Shown: piece by piece, positions 49,365 to 60,686 of the stretch | Layout: every line of letters starts with the position of its first letter | Position numbering within the stretch: the first letter of the stretch is position 1 | Source: Cellulomonas fengjieae | GTDB lineage: Bacteria; Actinomycetota; Actinomycetes; Actinomycetales; Cellulomonadaceae | NCBI RefSeq assembly: GCF_018388465.1 | Contig: NZ_CP074404.1 | Coordinates: forward strand, 310,001 to 374,000 | Length of the DNA stretch: 64,000 nucleotides | Reading direction: 5' to 3' | Translations under genes and position numbers: made by a program | The notes under the pieces: generated by a model | Database searches by the model: none | The model's input: the letters and a program-made list of their open reading frames with translations, nothing else | What the model was told of the DNA's origin: nothing

Positions 49365-50684
49365 TCAGGCACTCTTCGCGGCGCGGAAGCCGGCGTCCAG
49401 GTCGGCCAGGATGTCGTCGATGTGCTCGATGCCCACCGCGAGCCGGACCAGACCGGGGGTCACCCCGGACAGCGCCTGCTCCTCGGGTGTCAGCTGGCTG
49501 TGCGTGGTCGACGCGGGGTGGATGACGAGGGAGCGCACGTCGCCGATGTTGGCCACGTTCGAGTGCAGCTCGAGCGCCGACACGAACGCCTGGCCGGCCT
49601 CGGTGCCGCCGTCGAGCTCGAACGCGAGCACCGCGCCGGCGCCGCGCGGCGAGTACTTCAGCTGGGCGGCGTGCCACGGGCTCGACTCCAGGCCGGCGTA
49701 GTGCACGGTGCGCACGTCGTCGCGCGCCTCGAGCCACGCGGCGACCTTCTCGGCGTTCTGCACGTGGCGCTCGATCCGCAGCGACAGCGTTTCGATGCCC
49801 TGCGCGATGAGGAACGCGTTGAACGGCGAGATGGCGGAGCCCAGGTCGCGCAGCAGCTGCACGCGCGCCTTGAGGATGAAGGAGAGGTTGACGCCGAACG
49901 CGCCGCCGACGCCGAGGTCCCGCGCGAACACCAGACCGTTGTAGGACGGGTCCGGGGTGTTGTAGTTGGGGAACCGCTCGGGGTGCTGCGCGAAGTCGAA
50001 CGAGCCGCCGTCGACGATCGCGCCGCCGATCGCGGAGCCGTGGCCGCCCAGGTACTTCGTCGCGGAGTGCACCACGATGTCGGCGCCCCACTGCAGCGGG
50101 TTGATCAGGTACGGCGTCGCCACGGTGTTGTCGACGATGAGCGGGACACCGGACGCGTGCGCGACCTCGGCGACGAGCTCGATGTCGAGGATGTCGGCCT
50201 TCGGGTTGGGGATCGTCTCCGCGAAGAACAGCTTGGTGTTCGGGCGGACCGCGTCCCGCCACGCCTGCGCGTCGTGCGGGTCGGTGACGAACGTGGTCTC
50301 GATGCCCAGCTTGGGCAGCGTGTAGTGCAGGAGGTTGTACGTGCCGCCGTACAGGGACGGGCTGGCCACGATGTGGTCGCCGGCCTCCGCGATGTTGAGG
50401 ATCGCGAGCGTCTCGGCCGCCTGGCCCGACGCGACGAGCAGCGCGCCGACGCCGCCCTCCAGGTTGGCGATGCGGTTCTCGACGACCTCCTGCGTGGGGT
50501 TGCCGATGCGCGTGTAGATCGGGCCGAGCTCCTTGAGGGCGAACCGGTCGGCGGCCTGCTGGGCGGAGTCGAACACGAAGCTCGTCGTCTGGTAGATCGG
50601 CAGCGCGCGGGCGCCGGTCGCGGGGTCGGCGCTCTGGCCGGCGTGGATCTGGCGGGTCTCGAAGCTCCAGCTCTCGTTGCTCAT
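49365..50684 (-). CDS. metY: O-acetylhomoserine sulfhydrylase (aminocarboxypropyltransferase)
   Basis: A 439-residue PLP enzyme that makes homocysteine from O-acetylhomoserine and sulfide. Family marks are the N-terminus FETRQIHAGQ, LPIYQTTSFVF, YTRIGNPTQEVVENR, ASGQAAETLAIL, LIVDNTVATPYL and the PLP Lys in HSATKYLGGHG. ATG 50684 has GGAGAG 8 nt upstream. Together with metX it forms the acetyl-homoserine direct sulfhydrylation route. A long upstream leader (50685 onward) is probably regulatory. Confidence 0.96.
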   Translation of the reverse strand: MSNESWSFETRQIHAGQSADPATGARALPIYQTTSFVFDSAQQAADRFALKELGPIYTRIGNPTQEVVENRIANLEGGVGALLVASGQAAETLAILNIAEAGDHIVASPSLYGGTYNLLHYTLPKLGIETTFVTDPHDAQAWRDAVRPNTKLFFAETIPNPKADILDIELVAEVAHASGVPLIVDNTVATPYLINPLQWGADIVVHSATKYLGGHGSAIGGAIVDGGSFDFAQHPERFPNYNTPDPSYNGLVFARDLGVGGAFGVNLSFILKARVQLLRDLGSAISPFNAFLIAQGIETLSLRIERHVQNAEKVAAWLEARDDVRTVHYAGLESSPWHAAQLKYSPRGAGAVLAFELDGGTEAGQAFVSALELHSNVANIGDVRSLVIHPASTTHSQLTPEEQALSGVTPGLVRLAVGIEHIDDILADLDAGFRAAKSA

Positions 50685-50940
50685 GGTGCTGCTCTCCGTC
50701 GTCGATAGGTCTGTCAGGGATCGATAGATCCGCGGAGGGCCTCGGGCAGCCGACATCCGTCCCGCGGAAGGGGTGGGAGTGGCGCACGGGTCGAGCCGTG
50801 GCGGGTGTCAGGGCCGTCCGACGAGGACGGCACGCTGCCCGCGGGGACAGCCGAGCGTGCGCTGGGTCAGCGACACATTCGGCGGGACATGGGCCGACGA
50901 TAGATCGATGTGTCCGAGCAGTGGAACCGCCGTCTCAGCC
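50685..50940 (-). promoter_or_regulatory. Structured leader upstream of metY
   Basis: This part of the 458-bp gap between metY and the divergent NlpC gene holds no gene of normal length. Seen on the minus strand are a stem GCACGCT/AGCGTGC (50860-50830), a stem GCCGTCC/GGACGGC (50831-50813), a possible 22-codon leader frame (50876-50808) and three CTATCG repeats near 50900, 50725 and 50706. I could not match it to a SAM riboswitch consensus. Confidence 0.4.
50808..50876 (-). CDS. Possible leader peptide of metYX (22 aa)
   Basis: GTG to TGA, reading VSLTQRTLGCPRGQ then RAVLVGRP, with one Cys. It spans both hairpins of the leader. No Shine-Dalgarno is visible, so this is only a candidate for an attenuation peptide. 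Confidence 0.2.
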   Translation of the reverse strand: MSLTQRTLGCPRGQRAVLVGRP

Positions 50941-51030
50941 ATTGGTACGGCGGTCGGGTGATGTGCCGGTCGTCGCGGCGAACGGGTGATCTCGCCGGGA
51001 TGTCGCCCGGTTCGTCCCGAACCACATCCG

Positions 51031-51057
51031 TGTGACTCATGTGACTGATGTGACAGA
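51031..51057 (+). promoter_or_regulatory. Three tandem TGTGAC repeats upstream of the NlpC gene
   Basis: TGTGACTCA, TGTGACTGA and TGTGACAGA follow one another with a 9-bp period, ending just upstream of the probable -35 region. The -10 TAGCGT is at 51083-51088. The placement suits an activator site. Confidence 0.5.
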
Positions 51058-51142
51058 TGTTCTCTTATGAGGTTTGCGCAGGTAGCGTCGCTGGAGGACG
51101 GTCGCCACGGACCGTCCGCCGAACGTCGGGGAGGACGTCCAG

Positions 51143-52534
51143 GTGAGCAACCGCACGAAGCGCAGGGCCTCGCGGGGCCTGGTCGCCGGCGCGCTCGTCG
51201 CGACCCTGCTCGTCGTCGGGGCGCCGAGCGCGCTCGCGGACCCGACCCCGCCCTCCGGGCAGGACGTGCAACGGGCGCAGGGCGCGGTGCGGTCGGCCGA
51301 GCGCTCCGTGGCCGCCATGGAGGTGCGCCTCGCCCAGCTGAGCGCCGAGACCGACGCCGCCCAGGTGGCCCTCCTGCGGGCCGGCGACGCCTACACCCGT
51401 GCCATCGCCGATGCCGATGCCGCCCAGCACGCCTCCGACGACGCCGTCGTCCGCTCGAAGGACGCGGCCGCGAGCGCCGAGGACGCGCGCCGCCAGCTCG
51501 TGGCGATCGCCCGCGAGCTGGCCCGCTCGGGCGGGTCGACCGACCTGCTGCAGGCGATGCTGTCGTCCGACGGCTTCCAGGACGTCGCCCGCCGCAGCAC
51601 CTCGCTCGACCGCATCAGCGGCAAGGCCGACGAGGCCGTGCAGAAGTACCGGGCGACGCAGCTGGTCGCCTCGACCCTCGCCGCGCGCGCCGCCGAGGCC
51701 GCCGCCGAGGCCACGGCCACCAAGGCCGCCGCCGCCGACGCGCTCGCTGCTGCCGAGCAGGCGCAGCAGGACGCCGCCGACGCACAGACCTCCGCCGCCG
51801 CCGAGCGCGACGGACTCATCACCTCGCTGGCCGCCGCCCGCCAGACGAGCGCCGAGGTCGAGCGCGCCCGTCAGGACTTCGTCGACCAGCAGCGCCGCGA
51901 CCGCGAGGAGGCCGCCGCCCGCGCCGCCGCCCTGCGCCCCGTCGCCGCGCCGCCGACCGCCACCGCGCCCGGCGCCACCACCCCGCCCGCGACGACGACC
52001 CCGCCGGCGACGAACAACCCCGCTCCGGCCCCAGCACCAGCACCAGCACCTGCACCGGCCCCTGCACCTGCACCTGCCCCAGCACCTGCACCTGCACCTG
52101 CCCCCGCTCCGGCCCCGGCGCCGTCGAACCCCTACGGGCTCGGCACCGGCCGCTCGCGCGGCTCGGCCGATGCCGGCGCCGCGGCGCTTGCCTGGGCGCA
52201 GACGAAGACCGGCCTGCCGTACATCTGGGCCGCGGCCGGACCCGACGGCTACGACTGCTCCGGCCTGTCGATGAGCGCCTGGCGCGCGGCCGGGGTCAAC
52301 CTGTCGCGGACCACCCGCGACCAGTACAAGCAGGTCCTCAAGATCAGCTACAACGACCTGCGGCCGGGCGACCTCGTCTTCTGGTCCGACGACCCCAACG
52401 ACCCGAACGACATCTACCACGTGGCCATCTGGGCCGGGAACGGCAAGATCATGGAGGCCTCCAAGCCGGGCGACCCCCTGCGCACCACCTCGATGCGCTG
52501 GTCCAAGACCATGCCGTTCGCCGGCCGCCCGTAA
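51143..52534 (+). CDS. Secreted NlpC/P60 peptidoglycan hydrolase
   Basis: A 463-residue exported D-L endopeptidase of the RipA type. A signal peptide (LVAGALVATLLVVGAPSALA) is followed by a long coiled-coil Ala/Glu-rich domain (residues 45-270), as in cell-division-associated hydrolases. A Pro-Ala repeat linker (about 293-328) comes next. The C-terminal NlpC/P60 domain has catalytic Cys372 in DGYDCSGLSMSAW and His in IYHVAIWAG. It cleaves stem peptides during growth or cell separation. GTG 51143 follows GGGGAGG. The upstream TGTGAC repeats suggest response-regulator control. Confidence 0.93.
   Translation: MSNRTKRRASRGLVAGALVATLLVVGAPSALADPTPPSGQDVQRAQGAVRSAERSVAAMEVRLAQLSAETDAAQVALLRAGDAYTRAIADADAAQHASDDAVVRSKDAAASAEDARRQLVAIARELARSGGSTDLLQAMLSSDGFQDVARRSTSLDRISGKADEAVQKYRATQLVASTLAARAAEAAAEATATKAAAADALAAAEQAQQDAADAQTSAAAERDGLITSLAAARQTSAEVERARQDFVDQQRRDREEAAARAAALRPVAAPPTATAPGATTPPATTTPPATNNPAPAPAPAPAPAPAPAPAPAPAPAPAPAPAPAPAPSNPYGLGTGRSRGSADAGAAALAWAQTKTGLPYIWAAAGPDGYDCSGLSMSAWRAAGVNLSRTTRDQYKQVLKISYNDLRPGDLVFWSDDPNDPNDIYHVAIWAGNGKIMEASKPGDPLRTTSMRWSKTMPFAGRP
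52021..52125 (+). repeat. Pro-Ala codon repeat in the NlpC gene
   Basis: CCAGCACCTGCACC-type hexamers repeat about 17 times and encode the Pro-Ala linker. The silent variation between copies is low (CCAGCA, CCTGCA, CCTGCC), suggesting recent expansion. Confidence 0.85.
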
Positions 52535-52552
52535 CCCCTCCCGCACCTCCCC

Positions 52553-52598
52553 AACGTCCGAGCAGATGTAAGCCCTGACCTCCATCTACTCGGACGTT
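52553..52598. repeat. ACGTCCGAG-family palindrome, copy A
   Basis: A 46-bp imperfect palindrome, AACGTCCGAGCAGATGTA to ATCTACTCGGACGTT, 18 bp after the NlpC stop. It is a likely rho-independent-like terminator. Confidence 0.85.
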
Positions 52599-52615
52599 GC
52601 AGCTCAAGACCCCTC

Positions 52616-52661
52616 AACGTCCGAGCAGAAGTAGGTCCCGGCCTCTATCTGCTCGGACGTT
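52616..52661. repeat. ACGTCCGAG-family palindrome, copy B
   Basis: A second 46-bp copy, 17 bp after the first. It contains the stop codon and the last five codons of the leftward AbiEi/DUF559-like gene. Confidence 0.85.
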
Positions 52662-53631
52662 GTGGTGCGTCGGGGCGCCAGCCGGCTCGTTGCAGGGCTC
52701 GGTCGACGGCGTCGAGGTACGGCGCCGGGTCGATCCGGAGGCCGAGGCTCGGGACGCGCAGCACCACGTCGCCGCTGAGCGCGATCTCGTTGTGGCGCAG
52801 GCTGTCCTCGACCCACCGATCCGGTCGTAGATGGCCGACTCCGTCGATCTCCACAGTCACCCGCCAACGCCGCCATCGGACGTCGAGAAACGCCCGTCCG
52901 CCGGGGTGCGAGACGACAACCTGGCGGTCTGGCTCCGGAAGACCGCGGCGACGGCACAGCGCAGCGAAGTCGAGCTCGTTGAGGGAGTGCACCCCGTCGC
53001 GCACCTCCTCGACGACGGACCGAAGCAGGCACCGCCGCTTGTCGCGCTGCACACGTTCCAGTACCTCCCCGATCGCCTCGGCGGTCGTCAGCCGCTGCTG
53101 GACGGCGGCAACGAGGTAGAGGGACGCCTCCCGGTCGCTACGTGCCCAGAGGGACGCCTGGACGGTGGCCACCTCCGGGCGCGTGCGGACGATGCCCGAG
53201 GTGAGTGCGTCCTCGTCGCGCCATCGCCTCGTCTCGTGAACCCGGACACCGGGCGGGGGAGGGAGGGGTCGAGAGGACTTCGGAGCGGCGACGTGGATGA
53301 ACCCGTCGTCGACGATGCCCCGCAGCCCGGCGGCCTGCAGTGCTGTCACTCCGGCCAGCGCCGCTCGTGGAACGTCATCTCCGGCGCACCGGGGCGAGCA
53401 CTCGAGCACCGCCAGCCACCAGTCCGCCCTGTCCTGGGGCCCGGGTGGCGCAACGGCGAGCGTGTACCGGCCGACGGGTCGCCACCGTTCGGCGCTCATC
53501 TCCGCGTGCATCTGTGCCGTCGTGATGCCGAGGCCGCGGACCTGGGACATCGTCAGGAGACCGGCCTGGTGGGCGGCGCGTCCGGCGACGAGCGCACGTC
53601 GCCGAGCGCGCGCTGAGCGGTCCGGAACCAT
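52645..53631 (-). CDS. AbiEi/DUF559-like protein with C-terminal endonuclease-like domain
   Basis: A 328-residue protein. Residues 1-60 (HQAGLLTMSQVRGLGITTAQMHAEM and WRPVGRYTLAV) resemble the N-terminal helix-turn-helix of AbiEi-type antitoxin relatives. The C-terminus (about 225-320) resembles DUF559/Vsr-like PD-(D/E)XK nucleases: LDFAALCRRRGLPEPDRQ, FLDVRWRRWRVTVEIDG and VLRVPSLGLRIDP. No toxin partner is adjacent. ATG 53631 is chosen. The C-terminal residues PQRPSR and the stop come from palindrome copy B, and copy C lies beyond the 5' end. The function is unknown. Confidence 0.65.
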   Translation of the reverse strand: MVPDRSARARRRALVAGRAAHQAGLLTMSQVRGLGITTAQMHAEMSAERWRPVGRYTLAVAPPGPQDRADWWLAVLECSPRCAGDDVPRAALAGVTALQAAGLRGIVDDGFIHVAAPKSSRPLPPPPGVRVHETRRWRDEDALTSGIVRTRPEVATVQASLWARSDREASLYLVAAVQQRLTTAEAIGEVLERVQRDKRRCLLRSVVEEVRDGVHSLNELDFAALCRRRGLPEPDRQVVVSHPGGRAFLDVRWRRWRVTVEIDGVGHLRPDRWVEDSLRHNEIALSGDVVLRVPSLGLRIDPAPYLDAVDRALQRAGWRPDAPQRPSR

Positions 53632-53732
53632 GCACGTACCGTCCGCGCCTCGGTGTCGGGGGTGGATCCACCGGGTGCGGTCTGTGCATGCGGCTGCCGC
53701 CACAGGGGCTGTGGGCGGCGAGAGAGACACCA

Positions 53733-53776
53733 ACGTCCGAGCAGATGAGGCCCAGGGCCTACATCTACTCGGACGT
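53733..53776. repeat. ACGTCCGAG-family palindrome, copy C
   Basis: A third copy, ACGTCCGAGCAGATGAGG to CTACATCTACTCGGACGT, 32 bp past the ppa stop on the minus strand, so it may terminate ppa. Confidence 0.85.
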
Positions 53777-53807
53777 CAGCGAAGAGAGTTGGGGAGAGCG
53801 GGGACGC

Positions 53808-54305
53808 TCAGTGGCTGTAGTAGTTCGTGTCGATGGCGCGCTGGCGGCTGCGCTCGATCTCCGCCTCCGCCTCCGAGCGACCGACCCAGTGCGCACCCTC
53901 GACCGACTTGCCGGGCTCGAGGTCCTTGTAGACCTCGAAGAAGTGCTGGATCTCCAGCCGGTGGAAGTCGGACACGTCGTCGATGTCCTGGCGCCACGCA
54001 GCGCGCTGGTCGCCCGTCGGGACGCAGAGCACCTTGTCGTCGCCGCCGGCCTCGTCGCGCATGCGGAACATGCCCAGCGCGCGAGCGCGGATCAGGCAGC
54101 CCGGGAACGTCGGCTCCTCCAGCAGGACCAGCGCGTCCAGCGGGTCGCCGTCCTCGCCGAGGGTGCCCTCGATGAAGCCGTAGTCGTCGGGATAGCGGGT
54201 CGAGGTGAACAGCATCCGGTCGAGGCGGATGCGCCCCGTGGCGTGGTCCACCTCGTACTTGTTGCGCTGGCCCTTCGGGATCTCGATCGTGACGTCGAAC
54301 TCCAC
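53808..54305 (-). CDS. ppa: Inorganic pyrophosphatase
   Basis: A 165-residue family I soluble pyrophosphatase. Active-site motifs are [40 protein letters not shown] (the Asp cluster binding metal) and [13 protein letters not shown]. It removes pyrophosphate and so drives biosynthesis. The GTG start at 54305 follows GGAGGAGAG. It is divergent from dacB with about 160 bp between. Confidence 0.96.
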   Translation of the reverse strand: MEFDVTIEIPKGQRNKYEVDHATGRIRLDRMLFTSTRYPDDYGFIEGTLGEDGDPLDALVLLEEPTFPGCLIRARALGMFRMRDEAGGDDKVLCVPTGDQRAAWRQDIDDVSDFHRLEIQHFFEVYKDLEPGKSVEGAHWVGRSEAEAEIERSRQRAIDTNYYSH

Positions 54306-54468
54306 AGCTCTCCTCCGCCCCACGTCCGCGCCCAAGATCCGGGACCGCCGGTCGCGACACTCGTCGTCGTGCGGCGCGCCGGGGTGTCTGGGCGCCATTG
54401 TCTCGGACAGTAGTCTGACGCACCGCGGGACGGGGCGTCCCACGGTGCAACGAGCGAGGCGGGTGACG

Positions 54469-55881
54469 ATGACCACAGCGGCGAGAGTCATCGGCACGTG
54501 CGTGCTCGTCGTGGCGCTGGCCGGCGGGGCGTACGTGACCGCCGACGCGTACGACGTCGTGCCCGGGATGGTCACCCTCGAGGACCCGCCGCCCGACCCC
54601 CTGCCGTTCCCGACGGCACCGGGCGCGGTCGAGCCGGTGGGCGCGGCGTCGGCGCTCGCGGACCTGGACCCGCAGGCCCCGCTGCCCGCGGCCGCGAACG
54701 TCCAGGCGCTGGTCGACGGCCTGGTGCGCGACCCGCGCATGGGCCCGAGCGTCGGGGTGGTCGTCGCCGACCAGCTCACCGGTGACGTGCTCGGCGCGCA
54801 CCTGCCCGCGGAGGGCCGCACGCCGGCGTCGACCGCCAAGCTGGTCACCGCGGTCGCGGCGCTGAGCACGCTCGGCCCCGACGTCACACTGCCGACCAGC
54901 GTGGTCCGCGGACCGGGCAGCAGCATCGTCCTCGTCGGTGGCGGCGACATGATGCTGGCCGCCGGGTCGGGCGACCCCGACGCGGTCGTGGGGCACGCCG
55001 GCCTGGCCGATCTCGCGGCGCAGACGGCCAAGGCGCTGCAGCTCGAGGGGGTCACCACGGTGAGCCTCGGCGTCGACGACTCGCTGTTCGCCGCTCCGGC
55101 CCTGAGCCCCACGTGGAGCCCCGCCGACATCGCCGCAGGGTTCGTCGCGCCCGTGACGGCGCTCGCCGTCGACATCGCCAAGATCCGCCCGGGTGAGTAC
55201 CCGCCGCGCCACGGCGACCCGTCGCTCGCGGCCGCGGTCACGTTCGCCCAGCGGCTCGCCGAGGTCGGCATCACGGTCGACGGCTCCCCGCGGCGCGCGG
55301 GCACGCCGGAGGGCGGGCGGGAGATCGCCGTCGTGCGGTCGGCGCCGCTGGACGGCATCGTGCACTACTTCCTCGACACGTCCGACAACACGATCACCGA
55401 GGTGGTCAGCCGCCTGGTGGCGGTCGACCAGGGGCTGCCCGCCTCGTTCGAGGGCGCCACGGCAGCCGTGCTGCACGCGACCGCTGTCGCGGGGATCGAC
55501 ACGACCGGGGCCCGGCTGTCGGACGCGTCCGGCCTCGGCGCCGGCTCCGTCCTGCCGCCCGACCTGCTGGCCGGGCTCCTGCGACAGGTCACCGATCCCG
55601 CGCACGGCGTGCTGCGCGACGTCGCCACGGGCATGCCGATCGCGGGCCTGACGGGCACGCTGTCGGACCGCTACACGCAGTCGTCCGCCCGCGGGCTCGT
55701 GCGCGCCAAGACGGGCAGCCTGCCGCACGTGACGTCCCTCGCGGGCACGGTGCTCGACGCCGACGGCCGCCAGCTGGTCTTCGTCGTGCTGGCCGACGCG
55801 ACACCCGACGGGGGTCAGTGGGGGCCGCGCGCGGCGATCGACTCGTTCGTCACCGCGTTGTCCGGGTGCGGCTGCGGTTAG
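54469..55881 (+). CDS. dacB: D-alanyl-D-alanine carboxypeptidase/endopeptidase, PBP4 type (S13)
   Basis: A 470-residue penicillin-binding protein that trims peptidoglycan. An N-terminal signal/anchor ([21 protein letters not shown]) is followed by SxxK at Ser121-Lys124 (TPASTAKLV), SxN at 305-307 (TSDNTITEV) and KTG at 414-416 (RAKTGSLPH). The large insertion between SxxK and SxN is typical of S13. It lies 9 bp before the next gene in the same direction. Confidence 0.93.
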   Translation: MTTAARVIGTCVLVVALAGGAYVTADAYDVVPGMVTLEDPPPDPLPFPTAPGAVEPVGAASALADLDPQAPLPAAANVQALVDGLVRDPRMGPSVGVVVADQLTGDVLGAHLPAEGRTPASTAKLVTAVAALSTLGPDVTLPTSVVRGPGSSIVLVGGGDMMLAAGSGDPDAVVGHAGLADLAAQTAKALQLEGVTTVSLGVDDSLFAAPALSPTWSPADIAAGFVAPVTALAVDIAKIRPGEYPPRHGDPSLAAAVTFAQRLAEVGITVDGSPRRAGTPEGGREIAVVRSAPLDGIVHYFLDTSDNTITEVVSRLVAVDQGLPASFEGATAAVLHATAVAGIDTTGARLSDASGLGAGSVLPPDLLAGLLRQVTDPAHGVLRDVATGMPIAGLTGTLSDRYTQSSARGLVRAKTGSLPHVTSLAGTVLDADGRQLVFVVLADATPDGGQWGPRAAIDSFVTALSGCGCG

Positions 55882-55884
55882 TTT
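55879..55884 (+). promoter_or_regulatory. Possible leaderless -10 element (TAGTTT)
   Basis: TAGTTT overlaps the dacB stop and lies 6 nt before GTG 55891. A TTGTCC -35-like box is 15 bp upstream. Confidence 0.4.
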
Positions 55885-55890
55885 GACCGG

Positions 55891-56940
55891 GTGGACAACC
55901 CCCGAGGACTCGTCGACTGGGAGCTCGCCGCCCGCATCGCCGCGCGGCTGGCCGCTCCGGGGCCTGTCGCGGGCCGCACGGAGCTCACCGAGCTGGTCGA
56001 CGAGCTGCGTGACGCCGCCGGCCGCGCCGCCGGGCACGCGTCCGCGATCACCGGCCTGAGCGCGGCGGACGGCCGCCCGCCCGAGGAGGTCTCCACGGTG
56101 CTCGTGGTGGACCGGCCCGGCTGGGCGCGGGCCAACGCCGAGGTGTTCGCCGCCATGACCGGCCCGCTGGCCGCGACCCCGCAGCGGTCGGGTGCGGCGC
56201 GGGCGTCGGCCGTCCAGGTCGGTGGGGTCCTCGCCCTTCTGGCGGGCAAGGTGCTCGGGCAGTTCGACCCGTTCACGTCCACCAGCGGTCACGGCCGGCT
56301 GCTCCTGGTCGCGCCGAACGTGCTGCACCACGAGCGCAGGCTCGCGGCGGACCCGAGCGACTTCCGGCTGTGGGTCGCGCTGCACGAGCAGACCCACGCG
56401 TTGCAGTTCGCGGCGGCCCCCTGGCTGGCGGCCCACCTGCGGGGCAGGGCCGGGGAGCTGATGGCGGACCTCGCGCAGGACAAGGGGGCGCTGCCGCGCC
56501 TCGGGGACCTGGCGCAGGCGGTCACCCGCGCCGTCACCGGCTCCCAGGACGGCGTCGGGGTCCTCGACCTGCTGTCCGTCGGGCAGCGCGGCGTGTTCGA
56601 GGAGGTCGGCGCGGTCATGGCGCTGCTCGAGGGCCACGCGGACGTCGCGATGGACGAGGTGGGACCGGGCGTGGTGCCGAGCGTGCGCGCGATCCGCGCG
56701 GGCTTCGAGGCGCGGCGCGACGAGGCGGCGAGGGCGCGTGGGGCCGACCGGCTGCTGCGCCGGCTGCTCGGCCTCGACACCAAGCTGGCCCAGTACCGCG
56801 ACGGCGCGGCGTTCGTGCGCGCGGTGCGCAAGGACGTGGGCCTCACCGGGTTCAACGCCGTGTGGACCTCCGCGGAGCACCTGCCGCTGCCGGGGGAGAT
56901 CGCGGACCCGTCGGCCTGGGTGCGTCGGGTGCACGGATGA
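55891..56940 (+). CDS. Zinc-dependent metalloprotease (zincin-2/DUF2342 family)
   Basis: A 349-residue actinobacterial protein of the coenzyme-F420-biosynthesis-associated or putative hydrolase family. The zinc motif HEQTH is at residues 165-169 ([11 protein letters not shown]) and a third ligand is likely in [16 protein letters not shown]. The N-terminus begins [16 protein letters not shown]. It is typically located just before tilS, as here, where the tilS ATG overlaps its stop (ATGA). The substrate is unknown. Confidence 0.88.
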   Translation: MDNPRGLVDWELAARIAARLAAPGPVAGRTELTELVDELRDAAGRAAGHASAITGLSAADGRPPEEVSTVLVVDRPGWARANAEVFAAMTGPLAATPQRSGAARASAVQVGGVLALLAGKVLGQFDPFTSTSGHGRLLLVAPNVLHHERRLAADPSDFRLWVALHEQTHALQFAAAPWLAAHLRGRAGELMADLAQDKGALPRLGDLAQAVTRAVTGSQDGVGVLDLLSVGQRGVFEEVGAVMALLEGHADVAMDEVGPGVVPSVRAIRAGFEARRDEAARARGADRLLRRLLGLDTKLAQYRDGAAFVRAVRKDVGLTGFNAVWTSAEHLPLPGEIADPSAWVRRVHG

Positions 56941-57929
56941 CGGGTCCGGCCCGGCCGGTCGCCGCGGTGCGCTCCGCGGTCGCCGCAGCGGTCGGCGACC
57001 TGCCGCCGGGCGCGCTGGTGCTGGTCGCGTGCTCGGGCGGCCCGGACTCCCTGGCGCTCGCGGCCGGGGCGGCGTTCGTGGCGGAGCGGTCCGCGCGCAC
57101 CGGGTCGCCCTGGCGGGCGCGCGCCGTGGTGGTGGACCACGGGCTGCAGGGCGGGTCCGCCCACGTGGCCGACGAGGCCGCCGCTGCGTGCCGGGGTCTC
57201 GGCCTGCCCGCGGACGTGGTCGCGGTGACGGTCGACGGCACCGGTGAGGCCGCGGCGCGGACCGCGCGGTACGCGGCCCTGGAGCGGTCGGCCGACGCGC
57301 TCGGCGCCTCCGCGGTGCTGCTGGGCCACACCCTCGACGACCAGGCCGAGACCGTGCTGCTGGGCCTGGCCAGGGGGTCCGGTGCGCGCGCGCTCGCGGG
57401 CATGGCGCCCGCCCGGGGGCGGTTCCGTCGGCCGCTGCTCGGCCTGCGCCGGACCGACACCCTCGGCGCGTGCGCCGCGCTGGGGCTCACGCCCTGGCAC
57501 GACCCCACCAACGACGGCACGCACGCCGACGCCGCGCTGCGCAGCCGCGTCCGCACGGAGGTGATGCCGGTGCTCGAGCGCGTGCTCGGCCCCGGGGTGG
57601 CCGAGGCGCTCGCCCGCTCGGCGGACCAGCTGCGCGCGGACGCGGACCTGCTCGACGTGCTCGCCCAGGACCTGCTCGCGTCGGCGCGGGCGGCCGACGG
57701 GCTCGACGTCGACGTGCTGACGGCCGCCGCGCCGGCCCTGCGCACGCGCGCGCTGCGGTCGGCCGCGATCGCCGCCGGCAGCCCTGCCGGAGCGCTGGGT
57801 CACGCGCACGTGCAGGCACTCGATGCGCTGATCACGCGCTGGCACGGGCAGGGCCCCGTGGCGCTCCCCGGCGGCATCGCAGCCCACCGGTCGTGTGGCA
57901 GGCTTGCCCTGGGCCCGGCTCCTGGTTGA
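56937..57929 (+). CDS. tilS: tRNA(Ile)-lysidine synthase
   Basis: A 330-residue N-type ATP pyrophosphatase that converts C34 of tRNA-Ile2 to lysidine. The PP-loop is [12 protein letters not shown], followed by [33 protein letters not shown] and WHDPTND, with [13 protein letters not shown] after them. ATG 56937 overlaps the previous stop, indicating coupling. The C-terminal domain is short, as is usual in actinobacteria. Confidence 0.95.
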   Translation: MTGPARPVAAVRSAVAAAVGDLPPGALVLVACSGGPDSLALAAGAAFVAERSARTGSPWRARAVVVDHGLQGGSAHVADEAAAACRGLGLPADVVAVTVDGTGEAAARTARYAALERSADALGASAVLLGHTLDDQAETVLLGLARGSGARALAGMAPARGRFRRPLLGLRRTDTLGACAALGLTPWHDPTNDGTHADAALRSRVRTEVMPVLERVLGPGVAEALARSADQLRADADLLDVLAQDLLASARAADGLDVDVLTAAAPALRTRALRSAAIAAGSPAGALGHAHVQALDALITRWHGQGPVALPGGIAAHRSCGRLALGPAPG

Positions 57930-57984
57930 TCGGCGGGCGCGCTGTGGCTGGCACAGTACGGGCGGAACAAGAGGAGCAACTGCG

Positions 57985-58539
<555 letters not shown>

Positions 58540-58590
58540 GAGCAAGTGCGCCCTCGGTGAACACGTCCGGGGTTCCCCAGGAACTCCGTG

Positions 58591-58641
58591 TAACTTCGAG
58601 GCCACCTGTCCCGCGAGTGGAGGTTGAGGGGCTGCGCCCCT
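58591..58641 (+). promoter_or_regulatory. ftsH promoter element and hairpin between Shine-Dalgarno and start
   Basis: The -10-like TAACTT is at 58591-58596. The Shine-Dalgarno GGAGG (58619-58623) lies 25 nt before the ATG, and a small hairpin AGGGGC-TGC-GCCCCT (58627-58641) sits between them. Folding would bring the two to usable distance. Confidence 0.35.
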
Positions 58642-58648
58642 ATCGCCC

Positions 58649-60676
<2,028 letters not shown>

Positions 60677-60686
60677 GGCCGTCGGC

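Noticed and set aside
50685..51142. SAM or cyclic-di-AMP (ydaO) riboswitch in the metY/NlpC intergenic region
   Set aside because: I looked for the conserved core sequences of these classes on both strands and could not match them by eye. Only generic stems remain.
52021..52125. Satellite or mobile repeat
   Set aside because: It is an in-frame Pro-Ala codon repeat forming a protein linker.
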